Source of the DNA: Paenibacillaceae bacterium
Lineage (GTDB): Bacteria > Bacillota > Bacilli > Paenibacillales > Paenibacillaceae
DNA length: 64,000 nucleotides
Direction: 5' to 3'
Assembly: GCA_900766135.1 (NCBI GenBank)
Contig: CAAFUF010000029.1
Span: 124,001-188,000 of the forward strand
Shown here: in pieces, positions 51,111-59,906 of the stretch
How positions within the stretch are numbered: the first letter of the stretch is position 1
How the letters are laid out: the number at the start of each line of letters is the position of its first letter
Notes under the pieces: generated by a model
Databases searched by the model: none
Told to the model about the DNA's origin: nothing
What the model saw: the letters and a program-made list of their open reading frames with translations, nothing else
Made by a program: the position numbers and the translations under genes

Positions 51111-52238
51111 TTACGCCGCGCTGCGGCGAACCCGGAATCGGGCGATCATGTCGCCGGCGATGAGGAAGAATAATATCGCCCCCTGAAGCATTTCCGAAAC
51201 GGACGACGGCAAGCCGATCGTCTGGACGCTGTAGCCGCCGACGATCAAACCGCCGAATAACACGGCGGAAACGATTAATCCGAGCGGATTCAGCTTTGCC
51301 AGCCAAGCGACGATAATCGCGGTATACCCGTATCCCGGGGAGAAGCCCTGCATCAGCTTGTGGCTGACGCCGGAAACCTCCGCCATTCCGGCCAACCCGG
51401 CCAGCCCTCCGCTGATCAGCATGACGAGCAGGATATGGCGGGTGATCGGTATGCCGTTGTACCGCGCCGCAACCGGATTGGCGCCGATCATCCGCAGCTC
51501 GTATCCCCAGCGGGTAAACCGGATCATCAGGTAATAAACCAATACGGCGGCAAGAGCGAACAGCAAACCGATATGCAGCCGCGTGCCGCCCAGCGCAGGC
51601 AAAGATTGCGAAGCGGCGAACATGGGCGCCCCCGGCATGTTGAAGCCTTCGGGGTCCTTCCATGGCCCGATGACAACATAGTCCAGCGCCAGTAGCGCCA
51701 CGTAATTCAGCATCAGCGAGGTAATCAACTCGTTGACGCCGAAATAGGCTCGCGGAATCGCGGTCATTAGCCCCCAAAACGCCCCGGCCGCGATCCCGAA
51801 CGCCAGCATCAGCGGGATCGACCAAACCGCGGGCAAATCAGGAAAATATACCGTAACCGCCGTGGCGGCCATTGCGCCGGCCGTCAGCTGACCTTCGGCC
51901 CCGATGTTCCAGACCGATATCCGGTAAGCCACGGCGATGCCAAGCCCGCACAGCAGCAGCGGGATCGCTTTGACCAGCGTCTCGGTGATGCCGTAGCCGG
52001 TTCCGAAGGCGCCGGTCCACATTTTCGCGTAAACCGTCCAGGGATTTATGCCGTTGACGGCGATGAATCCTGCGCACAGGAGTAGCGCCAGCAGCACGGA
52101 CAGAACCGGCGTCCACCAGGGGGAACGCCCCCGGGAAGCGTCGAATTCCAGCCGCCAAGCCATTCGTTTTTTTCCGTCGGCCGCCGGGGGGATGACCGGC
52201 TTCAGCAGCGTTTCGGCCCCCGCTTTTTGCCGGTTCAT
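51111..52238 (-). CDS. BMP-type ABC transporter permease 1
   Basis: A 375-residue permease (NupP/YufP-like) with an N-terminal helix, then the branched permease core VKAIPLLLCGLGIAVAYRI, WNIGAEGQLTAGAMAA and the coupling region RMIGANPVAARYNGI. Overlaps the ATPase gene by 4 nt. The two permeases would form the heterodimeric channel of the importer. Confidence 0.88.
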   Translation of the reverse strand: MNRQKAGAETLLKPVIPPAADGKKRMAWRLEFDASRGRSPWWTPVLSVLLALLLCAGFIAVNGINPWTVYAKMWTGAFGTGYGITETLVKAIPLLLCGLGIAVAYRISVWNIGAEGQLTAGAMAATAVTVYFPDLPAVWSIPLMLAFGIAAGAFWGLMTAIPRAYFGVNELITSLMLNYVALLALDYVVIGPWKDPEGFNMPGAPMFAASQSLPALGGTRLHIGLLFALAAVLVYYLMIRFTRWGYELRMIGANPVAARYNGIPITRHILLVMLISGGLAGLAGMAEVSGVSHKLMQGFSPGYGYTAIIVAWLAKLNPLGLIVSAVLFGGLIVGGYSVQTIGLPSSVSEMLQGAILFFLIAGDMIARFRVRRSAA

Positions 52239-53767
52239 ACGACCTTCTCCTCCCCGTCGATGATTCCCGCCATCATCAGGCCGAGGTTTTCCAGGTCCGC
52301 TGTCTCGCGGGTTTGCTCGCCAAGGATCGTCCCGTTATACATCACGAGAATCCGGTCCGACAGCTGCATCAGTTCGTCCAGGTCCTCCGAAATGAGCAAG
52401 ACGCCGCTTCCTGATGCCCGCAGTTCCAACAGCAGCTCATGCACGCCTGCGGCGGCGCCGACGTCCAGTCCCTGCGTGGGGTGCACGGCGACCATAAGCT
52501 TTGGCCGCTGGGTCACCTCCCGCGCGAACAGCAGCTTTTGCTGGTTGCCGCCGGACAGCTGCTGCACGGGTGTATCCAGCCCCGGCGTCTTGACATCGAA
52601 TCTTCGCACGAGATGCTCGGACCACTGCCGGTTTTTGGCTGCTTTTAGGAACCCAAGCCGCGAATGCTCCTCGGAGCGATACGTTTTGGACAGCAGATTG
52701 TCCACGGCACCGAGGCTTCCCGCCAACCCGCTTTTCATCCGGTTCTCCGGAACATGGGCGATGCCGGACGCGATGGCTCCCCGAACCGAAGCGGTTTTGA
52801 CAGGGGCACCGTCAAATCGGATGCTCCCTTCCGACCAGCTTCTGAGCCCGGTGAGCACCTCGGCCAGTTCCTTCTGGCCGTTGCCGGCGACGCCGGCCAC
52901 GCCGACGATTTCGCCACGGTGAACGGTCAGGGACAGGCGGTCCAGCGCTTTGCGCCCATGCTCGGCCATGGCGCTGATCCGGTGGACGGCCAGCAGTTCC
53001 CCGCCGCGCGTTCGCTCCAGCTCCCGGCGGTCCAGGATCACTTCCCGTCCAACCATTAACCGGGCCAATTCGCGTTCGTCCGTGTCCGAAGTAAGCCGCG
53101 TTGCGAGCATTTTCCCTTTGCGCATGACCGAAATCCGATCGGAGGAAGCAAGCACCTCCTTCATTTTGTGCGTCGTCAGGATGACGGTTTTCCCTTCCTC
53201 TTTCATGCGCCGCAGCGTCCGAAACAACCCCTCGGCCTCGCCCGGCGTCAACACCGAAGTCGGCTCGTCGAGAATGATGATGTCCGCCCCGCGGTATAAC
53301 GTCTTGACGATTTCCACGCGCTGCTGCTCCCCAACGGACAGCTGCCAGACGGGCCGGTCAACGGGGATAGTTAAACCGAAGCGTTCCGCCAGTTCGGCGA
53401 TTTCCCGGCGCTTGTTTTTGATCCAGGTTCGGCCGCGCCAGAAAGACGATTTTTCGCCAAGCACGATATTTTCCGCGGCCGTCAGCGTCGGCACGAGCCG
53501 AAAACTTTGGAACACCATGCCAATGCCAAGCCGTGCCGCATCTTTCGGGGAGCGGATCTGCACCTTTGTCCCGTGGAGCCGGATTTCCCCTTCATCTGCC
53601 CGATATACGCCGGACAGCATGCTCATCACCGTGCTTTTGCCTGCCCCGTTTTCGCCGAGCAGCGCATGGATCTCCCCCGCGTTTGCCGAAAAATCCACTT
53701 GATCGCACGCGACCACCGAACCGAATGTTTTGACGATCCCGCGCATTTCTACCGAACAGTCCCGCAT
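52235..53767 (-). CDS. BMP-type ABC transporter ATP-binding protein
   Basis: A 510-residue double ATPase (NupO/YufO-like). First domain: Walker A GENGAGKST near 37, signature LSVGEQQRVE, Walker B IIILDEPTS. Second domain: degenerate Walker A GVAGNGQKE, signature LSGGNQQKLLFAREV, and degenerate Walker B LMVAVHPTQGLD. ATG 53767 follows AAAGGGGGC. It would energise import of the ligand bound by the adjacent lipoprotein. Confidence 0.92.
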   Translation of the reverse strand: MRDCSVEMRGIVKTFGSVVACDQVDFSANAGEIHALLGENGAGKSTVMSMLSGVYRADEGEIRLHGTKVQIRSPKDAARLGIGMVFQSFRLVPTLTAAENIVLGEKSSFWRGRTWIKNKRREIAELAERFGLTIPVDRPVWQLSVGEQQRVEIVKTLYRGADIIILDEPTSVLTPGEAEGLFRTLRRMKEEGKTVILTTHKMKEVLASSDRISVMRKGKMLATRLTSDTDERELARLMVGREVILDRRELERTRGGELLAVHRISAMAEHGRKALDRLSLTVHRGEIVGVAGVAGNGQKELAEVLTGLRSWSEGSIRFDGAPVKTASVRGAIASGIAHVPENRMKSGLAGSLGAVDNLLSKTYRSEEHSRLGFLKAAKNRQWSEHLVRRFDVKTPGLDTPVQQLSGGNQQKLLFAREVTQRPKLMVAVHPTQGLDVGAAAGVHELLLELRASGSGVLLISEDLDELMQLSDRILVMYNGTILGEQTRETADLENLGLMMAGIIDGEEKVV

Positions 53768-53854
53768 AGGGAACGCCCCCTTTCTTCCGGTTGTAATACG
53801 GGTACGGGTGGGGGCGGCCTCTCCATAGCTCGCCCCACCCCGCATATTTTTTCC

Positions 53855-55042
53855 CTACTTCGGAATCGTTCCGACGACCCCTTCCGCCAGCCAATTCATT
53901 CCGAGCACCTCATCAAGGCTCAGCGATTTCCCGGCAGGCACCTGCTCCTTGCCTGCGTTGTCTTTGATCGGCCCGGTAAAAATATTCAATTCGCCGCTGA
54001 TGATCTTCTCCTGGGCTTCCAGGACCAGCTTTTGCACGTCTTCAGGCACCTTGTTGCCGAACGGCGCCAGCGTGACCATGCCATCGGCCATGCTGCCGGA
54101 ATATTGTTCATTCGTCCAGGTTCCGTCCATCAGCGACTTGACGGTTTGGGTATAGTACGGCCCCCAGTTCCAAACCGGGTTGGTCAAATAGTTATCCGGG
54201 GCGTATTTCTTCATGTCCGAATCGTTGCCGCCCGCAAACGCCCCGCGTTCGGCGGCCGCCTGCAGCGTTGCCGGCGAATCCTGATACGCGAGCAGCACGT
54301 CGGCGCCTTTGTCCAGCAGGCTGATCGCCGCTTGGCGCTCCGTGGTCGGGTCATACCAGGTGTTCGTCCAGACGACGTCGACCTTAATATCGGGGTTGAC
54401 GCTTCGCGCGCCTAAGGCAAAAGCGTTGAGATTATAAATGACTTCGCTGATCGGGAACGCACCGACATAACCCAAATGATTGTCTTTCGTCATTTTGCCT
54501 GCGGCGATCCCCGTCAGATAACTGGCTTCATAGTTCTTGCCGAAATAAGTACCCATGTTCTCGGCCGTTTTATAGCCGGAAGCATGATCGAATTTGACGT
54601 CCGGGAACTTGCCCGCCACGTTCAGGGTGTAATCCATATAGCCGAAGCTGGTGGTGAAGACGATATCGTGGTTTTGCGCCAATTCCGTAATGATCCGTTC
54701 CGCATCCGGTCCTTCCGGTACGTTCTCGACCGTATCCGCGGTGATCCCGAGCTCCTTCTCCATCTCTTTGCGGCCCAGGTCATGCTGGTAAGTATATCCG
54801 CCATCCCCAGGCGGTCCGATATACACGAACGCAACCTTGGGTTTCTCGGTCGAGCTCCCTGTACCGGACGCATCTCCGCTTGGTTCGGACGCTACCGGTT
54901 CCGTCGTCGCCGCGTTCGCATTCCCTCCCGAATTACCACTCCCCGCATTGCTTGCGGCATTGCCGCCGCAGCCCGCCAGACTTAATGCCGCGGCAAGCAG
55001 CAGAACCAAACTCCAACCGGATGCCAAACCCCTTTTGTTCAT
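53855..55042 (-). CDS. BMP family substrate-binding lipoprotein
   Basis: A 395-residue lipoprotein from ATG 55042 behind GGAGGAGG. Signal peptide with lipobox SLAGC (Cys near 28) and a Ser/Gly/Asn linker, then the basic-membrane-protein fold from KPKVAFVYIGPPGDGGYTY. BMP proteins (PnrA, NupN, Med) bind nucleosides. Here the ligand may be a purine nucleoside or a purine-derived compound; the gene heads the transporter-pucCDE part of the island. Confidence 0.9.
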   Translation of the reverse strand: MNKRGLASGWSLVLLLAAALSLAGCGGNAASNAGSGNSGGNANAATTEPVASEPSGDASGTGSSTEKPKVAFVYIGPPGDGGYTYQHDLGRKEMEKELGITADTVENVPEGPDAERIITELAQNHDIVFTTSFGYMDYTLNVAGKFPDVKFDHASGYKTAENMGTYFGKNYEASYLTGIAAGKMTKDNHLGYVGAFPISEVIYNLNAFALGARSVNPDIKVDVVWTNTWYDPTTERQAAISLLDKGADVLLAYQDSPATLQAAAERGAFAGGNDSDMKKYAPDNYLTNPVWNWGPYYTQTVKSLMDGTWTNEQYSGSMADGMVTLAPFGNKVPEDVQKLVLEAQEKIISGELNIFTGPIKDNAGKEQVPAGKSLSLDEVLGMNWLAEGVVGTIPK

Positions 55043-55085
55043 CGTTCTCCTCCTCCATCTTCTTGCGCTTGATATTTTGATTCTA

Positions 55086-55125
55086 AATATACGAAGGAGA
55101 AGGTTTGGTGTAAATTTAGTTAACA
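55086..55125 (-). promoter_or_regulatory. Promoter with overlapping GlnR/TnrA site upstream of the BMP lipoprotein gene
   Basis: Minus-strand TTTACA (55109-55114) and TATATT (55086-55091) with a 17-bp spacer form a good SigA promoter. The sequence TGTAAATTTAGTTAACA at 55109-55125 (plus-strand reading) matches TGTNAN7TNACA exactly and covers the -35 box. It would place the importer and pucCDE-to-pucG genes under nitrogen control. Confidence 0.7.
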
Positions 55126-55235
55126 TACGTTTGTGCGTGATCCCAAAAAGCGCCGGGATTATCTGTGTCCTTTGCACGAATGTACGTGGTTTCCTTGTAA
55201 CTTATGTCAGTTTTCATTACGCATTTGCGCCGTTG

Positions 55236-55835
55236 CTATTCCAACTGCACTTCCCGCAATTCCGTTTCCGTGCCCGCATCCATCGCAAACCATGGCGATT
55301 CCAGCTCCACGATTTGCCCTTCGTAAACCGAAGATCGCAGAATTCCGGCCGCGCCGCGGTCACCTTCCAGCTGTTGCAAGGCCGGAAACACCGAACGTGA
55401 GAATAAGGCCGGGACCATGCGTTCCACGCCATGGGTACAAGCCACGTAATCCAGCTCCGGCGAGCGGCGAAAGGTTTCCAGCAGCCGAGAAAACAAAGCC
55501 GCCGTCACGAAAGGCTGATCGGCCAAAGCGATGACGACGGCGTCCGGTTCATAAGGCAAGGCGGCATTCAGCCCGCAGCGAAGCGAATGGGACATGCCCA
55601 GGTCCGCTTCCCGGCAGGTGACCGTTCGACGAAGGCCAGGGATCGAGGCAGGCGGAAGCCACACCAGTCGGTCGTCCTCCCGAACGACTACGATCAACGC
55701 GGTAATGCCGCTATTTTCCAGTTCGCGCAGCGCCACGCTCCCGAGAGGCACGCCCGGGGACAACTCACGCGAGACTTTGGAGCCGCCCATCCGGCTGCCT
55801 CTTCCCGCCGCCAGGTAGATCCCGCAAACCTTCAT
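55236..55835 (-). CDS. pucB: Molybdenum cofactor nucleotidyltransferase (PucB, MobA-like)
   Basis: A 199-residue nucleotidyltransferase with LAAGRGSRMGGSK at the N-terminus, the metal-binding ALADQPFV and the GDRGAAGIL segment. Proteins of this kind attach CMP to molybdopterin for xanthine dehydrogenase in the XDH family; PucB is needed for activity in B. subtilis. ATG 55835 (AAGGAGGGG upstream) lies inside the 3' end of pucA, a 71-nt overlap. Confidence 0.9.
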   Translation of the reverse strand: MKVCGIYLAAGRGSRMGGSKVSRELSPGVPLGSVALRELENSGITALIVVVREDDRLVWLPPASIPGLRRTVTCREADLGMSHSLRCGLNAALPYEPDAVVIALADQPFVTAALFSRLLETFRRSPELDYVACTHGVERMVPALFSRSVFPALQQLEGDRGAAGILRSSVYEGQIVELESPWFAMDAGTETELREVQLE

Positions 55836-56805
55836 CGATTGCCCCTCCTTCATTCCATAGCGAACGGGGGAATGCTCGTTTCTCCCGAATCAATTCAGCC
55901 ACGATGCTGACGGCGATTTCCTCGGGACCTTCACCGCCGATCGGCAATCCCGCCGGCGCATGCAGGGGCAAGCCTTCCGGCCATTCCAGGGCCTCCGTCA
56001 ACCGGGCGATCCGCACTTTGGACCCAACGATGCCGAGGTAACGAGGACGCAGTGGAGCGACCCGTTCAAGAAACTGGCGATCCCGCAAAAACGAATGGCT
56101 GCAAATCAACACGTAATCCTGGACGGAAATACCCAATCGGCTAGGAACTTCGCCTGGCTGACAAAGCACGCTCTCCTGCGCAGGAAACCCGCCCCGCAAA
56201 CGGGCTTCGCGCCAATCCGCGACCGCGATGCGAAAGCCGGCGCGTGCCGCCAACTCCGCGATGGAGCCGCTGTCGCTGCCGGCTCCGAACAACACCAGCC
56301 GCGGCTTGGGAACCAGCGGGGTTGCAAACGCTCCTTCGCTCTCCTGCGGCGGGACGAAAGAATACGGAGCATTCGACACATCTTCCTCGAGCCGATAGAC
56401 ATACCCCGCCTCTTGTTCTCGGTGGCGACGCAGCACTAGATTTTCCCCGGCATCCATACGCGTCTTCGCCTGCCGCAGCAAGCCGCGCAGCTCCCCGACC
56501 ACCGGCTCCAGCACGACCGTAATCTTCCCGCCGCAGCCCACGGCTTCTCCCCATCCCACATCGTCCGGCGACCGCATATCGTATTCCACCGTTTCCGTCC
56601 GGGCGGTCTCCCACAGCGCTTCAGCCCGCAGATTCAAATCGCTCTCCAGGCAACCCGGACTGAGGCTGCCGAGGTTCCCGCCCGGGCAGAAGAGCATCGC
56701 CGCACCCGGCTTCCGGTAGGAATGCCCCTCCACGGCAATTAAAGTAGCCAGCACCGCCGGCCCGTCTTGATTGGCGACATAGCAACAAATCTCGTACATG
56801 CTCAT
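55765..56805 (-). CDS. pucA: Xanthine dehydrogenase maturation factor (PucA, XdhC/CoxI family)
   Basis: A 346-residue protein needed for inserting sulfurated molybdenum cofactor. The XdhC/CoxI N-terminal domain (LATLIAVEGHSYRKPGAAML and GWGEAVGCGGKI) precedes a Rossmann-like domain with LVLFGAGSDSGSIAELA. ATG 56805 overlaps the pucR stop by 4 nt. The C-terminal tail overlapping pucB is polar and looks variable. Confidence 0.9.
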   Translation of the reverse strand: MSMYEICCYVANQDGPAVLATLIAVEGHSYRKPGAAMLFCPGGNLGSLSPGCLESDLNLRAEALWETARTETVEYDMRSPDDVGWGEAVGCGGKITVVLEPVVGELRGLLRQAKTRMDAGENLVLRRHREQEAGYVYRLEEDVSNAPYSFVPPQESEGAFATPLVPKPRLVLFGAGSDSGSIAELAARAGFRIAVADWREARLRGGFPAQESVLCQPGEVPSRLGISVQDYVLICSHSFLRDRQFLERVAPLRPRYLGIVGSKVRIARLTEALEWPEGLPLHAPAGLPIGGEGPEEIAVSIVAELIREKRAFPRSLWNEGGAIDEGLRDLPGGGKRQPDGRLQSLA

Positions 56806-58385
56806 GATACTTCCCCTTGCTCCAGCATGTGGCGAAACAGGAAAGCCAAACGCAACCTCAGCAAATCGTCGGTTTTCTTGAAATCTACATCCAGCAGCTC
56901 GCTAAGCTTCTCCATCCGATACGTGGCCGTGTTGCGGTGAATGAACAATTTTTTCGCCGTATCGTTGATGTGTCCGTCATTGTCGAGATAAGCTTCCAAC
57001 GTGGCCAGCATTTCCCGGACGTACTCCGGTTCCCGGCACAATAATCCGGAAAGCGTACGGCTGCTGTACTTCCGCATCAACTCGGCGGGCACATGCCGCA
57101 GCACCATGGCCAACTCCAAATCCCGGAAATAAGCCGCCAGCCGCCCGGGAGGCCAATACGGCTTCAGCCGCATCGATTCCTTCGTTTCCAGATAAGCCTC
57201 GCGAAGGTCTTCCGGCTTGCACTTTCGACCGCCCACCACCGCGATGGGCTCTCCCGCTTCCCGGCTTCCCGCCGCTCCCAAGCAATGCTCGATATGGCCG
57301 CATAACCGCTCCGGCGCCATCCGGACACCGGAATACAGCGACAGCAGCCCCTCATCAACCATCAGGTGAAAAGAGCTCAGTTTGGCCAGTTCGGCATGCC
57401 GGCCGTACTCCTCTTTCATCCGCGTCAATTCATGGGGCCTGAGCTCGCCGGCATCAGGGATATCGGTAAGCACAAGATGAAACGGCGCCTGAAACAGGCC
57501 GGGGCGAACGTTTTCCGCCGCCTTGGCCAGCTCCGCCGCAGAGAAGTCTCCCTTTAAACACCGTCGGAATAGACGGGCGAAATCCCGGTGCAGCTCCTGT
57601 TCGAAATCTTCCCCGCTCCCCGTCCGCAAATGGTGTGCAACGAGCTCCGCCCCTTGCACGAACAAGCTTTCCTCAACCGTCAGCATCAACGGATCGATCG
57701 GACAGAACACAAGAAATCCGACGGGTTCCTCCCCTTGTGCCAGAGGCAGGCGGTACGCGGAGGCTTCGCCGATCCGAACCTTACGGCGTTTCGCGGTCCA
57801 GGGCCAGCCGGCCAACAGTTCCCCCTCCGCCACGGCGGAGTTGTTGAACAGCAGTTCGCCCCGCCGGCCGATCACGGCCAGCGGACGCCCGATGCAGTCG
57901 GACACGGCCTCGAGCAACGCGCGGCTTCGCACCGGTTGCAGCGCGAGGCTCATCAACTGGTGTTGCTTCTCCAGCACGCTTTGCAGCGCAACCGTACTGC
58001 GCGAGAGCTCCGCCCGGAACAAGCCGTTCATTTGATCGGAGAAGGTGAATTGGAACGGGAGCTCGATCAGCGGAAAACCGAGCTCATCCGCCTCGGCGAT
58101 GAGCCGCTCGGGCACCGCGTCCCAAAACCGCCCCAGCTTGATTCCCAGCCCCGACGAGCCCCGGCGGTTCAGCTTATGGAGCAGGGAAGACGCCTGCTCC
58201 GGTTCATCCTTGATCAAATAAGCCGTCGTCAGCAGCATTTCGCCCTCTTTGATCCAATCCGATATATCCGGCGCATCCATCACGTTGATCGATTTGACGA
58301 TTCGTTTCGATCCTTTGGAGCCGGCAATCAACCTGGCTTTCGATAATGGGTATACCGACAACGCCTCTTCTACCGTTAGATGCAT
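56802..58385 (-). CDS. pucR: PucR family transcriptional regulator of purine catabolism
   Basis: A 527-residue regulator from ATG 58385 (GGGAGGGG upstream). An N-terminal PucR domain (LTVEEALSVYPLSKARLIAG), a central GAF/GGDEF-like region and a C-terminal PucR-type helix-turn-helix (NDTAKKLFIHRNTATYRMEK) are present. B. subtilis PucR activates the puc genes in response to allantoin-pathway intermediates. Unusually, it is coupled to pucA by a 4-nt overlap, so it heads the pucR-pucA-pucB transcript. Confidence 0.92.
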   Translation of the reverse strand: MHLTVEEALSVYPLSKARLIAGSKGSKRIVKSINVMDAPDISDWIKEGEMLLTTAYLIKDEPEQASSLLHKLNRRGSSGLGIKLGRFWDAVPERLIAEADELGFPLIELPFQFTFSDQMNGLFRAELSRSTVALQSVLEKQHQLMSLALQPVRSRALLEAVSDCIGRPLAVIGRRGELLFNNSAVAEGELLAGWPWTAKRRKVRIGEASAYRLPLAQGEEPVGFLVFCPIDPLMLTVEESLFVQGAELVAHHLRTGSGEDFEQELHRDFARLFRRCLKGDFSAAELAKAAENVRPGLFQAPFHLVLTDIPDAGELRPHELTRMKEEYGRHAELAKLSSFHLMVDEGLLSLYSGVRMAPERLCGHIEHCLGAAGSREAGEPIAVVGGRKCKPEDLREAYLETKESMRLKPYWPPGRLAAYFRDLELAMVLRHVPAELMRKYSSRTLSGLLCREPEYVREMLATLEAYLDNDGHINDTAKKLFIHRNTATYRMEKLSELLDVDFKKTDDLLRLRLAFLFRHMLEQGEVS

Positions 58386-58431
58386 TCCGACCCCTCCCCT
58401 AGTGTCCAATTTCTCTGAACGACTAACATCG

Positions 58432-58453
58432 TGTTATGTTATGTAACATTATA
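58432..58453 (-). promoter_or_regulatory. pucR promoter with proximal GlnR/TnrA site
   Basis: TGTTATGTTATGTAACA (58432-58448) matches TGTNAN7TNACA exactly. TATAAT on the minus strand at 58448-58453, with TTTCCA 17 bp upstream (58471-58476), gives a promoter whose start site would fall in this operator. That placement favours repression. Confidence 0.7.
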
Positions 58454-58504
58454 AATAGATAAGCTTGTTTTGGAAAGGAGAAAAAGCAAAATTAGGCTGT
58501 TTTA

Positions 58505-58521
58505 TGTCATGTTTCATAACA
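58505..58521. promoter_or_regulatory. Distal GlnR/TnrA site upstream of pucR
   Basis: TGTCATGTTTCATAACA is another exact match to TGTNAN7TNACA, centred 73 bp (about seven helical turns) from the proximal site and about 72 bp upstream of the predicted transcription start. A paired upstream/downstream layout can allow both activation and repression by GlnR. Confidence 0.65.
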
Positions 58522-58566
58522 TATGTCAGGCTGAAGGATGTCTCATACCTTACATGAATCACAAAT

Positions 58567-58601
58567 CAAAAGGCCACCCGACGATAAACATCAGGTGGCC
58601 G
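58567..58601 (-). terminator. Terminator after the amidase gene
   Basis: Minus-strand GGCCACC pairs with GGTGGCC around a 16-nt loop, followed by TTTTGATTT, 15 nt past the amidase stop. It separates the ggt-amidase transcript from pucR. Confidence 0.75.
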
Positions 58602-58616
58602 AGTTTGCTAAGTGAC

Positions 58617-59843
58617 TTAAACGGTACGGACGGTTTTCCATATCTGGTCGATCCAAGCGAGCAATCGCAAGTCCTGCGCCGGACCGCCAATAACGGATAG
58701 GCCCAGCGGCAGTCCCTTCGGCCCCTCCACAGGCAACGTCACCTGCGGAAGTCCGGCTAGACCGGCGATGCAACACAAGGATAGGGCTCCGCTCCGGTTT
58801 CGCTCGAGCTCCTGCGCTTTCCCGCCGACAGGGGGAGCAACCCCGGGCACGGTTGGGATGACCAAGATGCCGTCATCGCCCAGCAGATCGTAAAGACGCC
58901 GAACAATCGAGCGCTGCAGCGCTTCGGCGTTGGAGAGGTTCTGGCCCGCGATTTGCTCCGCCAAGGCGAACCTGGCGGCGATGTCGGGGCCGAACGCTGG
59001 ATTGGCCCTTCGGATCCAGGCTCCGTGTACAGCCCAAATTTGGCTGGCCTGCAGCACGCGGAACGCCTCCTTCCAGGCTTCCAGCCCTTCTGCCGCTACC
59101 ACAACCTCTTCTGCGGAGGCGGCCCCCGCTTGAAGGTCATGGAGCGGCCTGGACCAACAATCCCCGCAGGCTGGATCGGTCAATGCCCAAGCCTCCTTTG
59201 CCAGGAACAGCTTGCGGATGCTCCGGTCGTCTTTATCCGCTATCGCTGCCATGGCGTGTGCATCGGCCGGATCTGCGGAGGCAAGCAGCACCTCCCCTAC
59301 GCGCAGCAGCCGCTCGGGTGAACGCGCCATCCAGCCGATGGTGTCAAAGCGCGGCGCCAGCGGAATCACCCCGCGCATATCGATTGCTCCATGACTTGGG
59401 CGGAGGCCGTAGATGCCGCAATACGATGCCGGCACGCGGACCGAACCGCCCGTATCGGTGCCCAGGGCGAAATCGGCGCTGTTTGACGCCACCGCAACCG
59501 CCGAGCCGCTCGACGAACCGCCGGGAATCCTGCCCCGGCCTCGCGGATTGATCGGGGTGCCGTAATGGATGTTTTCGCCGCCAAGACTGTACATCAGTTC
59601 GTCCGTATGCGTTACCCCCCGAAGCTCCGCTCCCGCCGCCAGCAGCCGTCGCACCGCTTCCGCGTGCTCCCCGGCCGGTTCATGGCTGCGAAGCCAGTCG
59701 GGATTGCCCGCCGACGAAACATGCCCGCGGACGGCGAACACATCCTTCACGGCGAACGTAGTCCCGTTCAATATACCGCTGCCCGTCGGACGTACCCCCA
59801 AAGCCGGATCCATATATGCCCCGTATTCGTTGTTGTGACCCAT
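58617..59843 (-). CDS. Amidase signature family hydrolase
   Basis: A 408-residue amidase, somewhat short for the family. The catalytic Ser-cisSer-Lys set is visible: Lys in FAVKDVFAV, PGGSSSGSAVAVA, and the nucleophile region GTDTGGSVRVPAS. TAGGAGG precedes ATG 59843. Amide substrates cannot be predicted; N-carbamoyl or formyl nitrogen compounds would fit the nearby purine genes, but this is inference. It lies 63 nt after the broken ggt gene, likely in one operon. Confidence 0.87.
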   Translation of the reverse strand: MGHNNEYGAYMDPALGVRPTGSGILNGTTFAVKDVFAVRGHVSSAGNPDWLRSHEPAGEHAEAVRRLLAAGAELRGVTHTDELMYSLGGENIHYGTPINPRGRGRIPGGSSSGSAVAVASNSADFALGTDTGGSVRVPASYCGIYGLRPSHGAIDMRGVIPLAPRFDTIGWMARSPERLLRVGEVLLASADPADAHAMAAIADKDDRSIRKLFLAKEAWALTDPACGDCWSRPLHDLQAGAASAEEVVVAAEGLEAWKEAFRVLQASQIWAVHGAWIRRANPAFGPDIAARFALAEQIAGQNLSNAEALQRSIVRRLYDLLGDDGILVIPTVPGVAPPVGGKAQELERNRSGALSLCCIAGLAGLPQVTLPVEGPKGLPLGLSVIGGPAQDLRLLAWIDQIWKTVRTV

Positions 59844-59906
59844 CCCTTATACCTCCTATTGCGATCTTCTATCCTGCCGTCATCCTCCAGGGCCGCAATC
59901 GCTCCA

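Noticed and set aside
55111..55123. PucR-box-like TAAATTTAGTTAA before the BMP lipoprotein gene
   Set aside because: Matches 11 of 13 positions of the PucR box as I recall it, but the same bases fit the GlnR/TnrA consensus exactly, so the latter is the better call.
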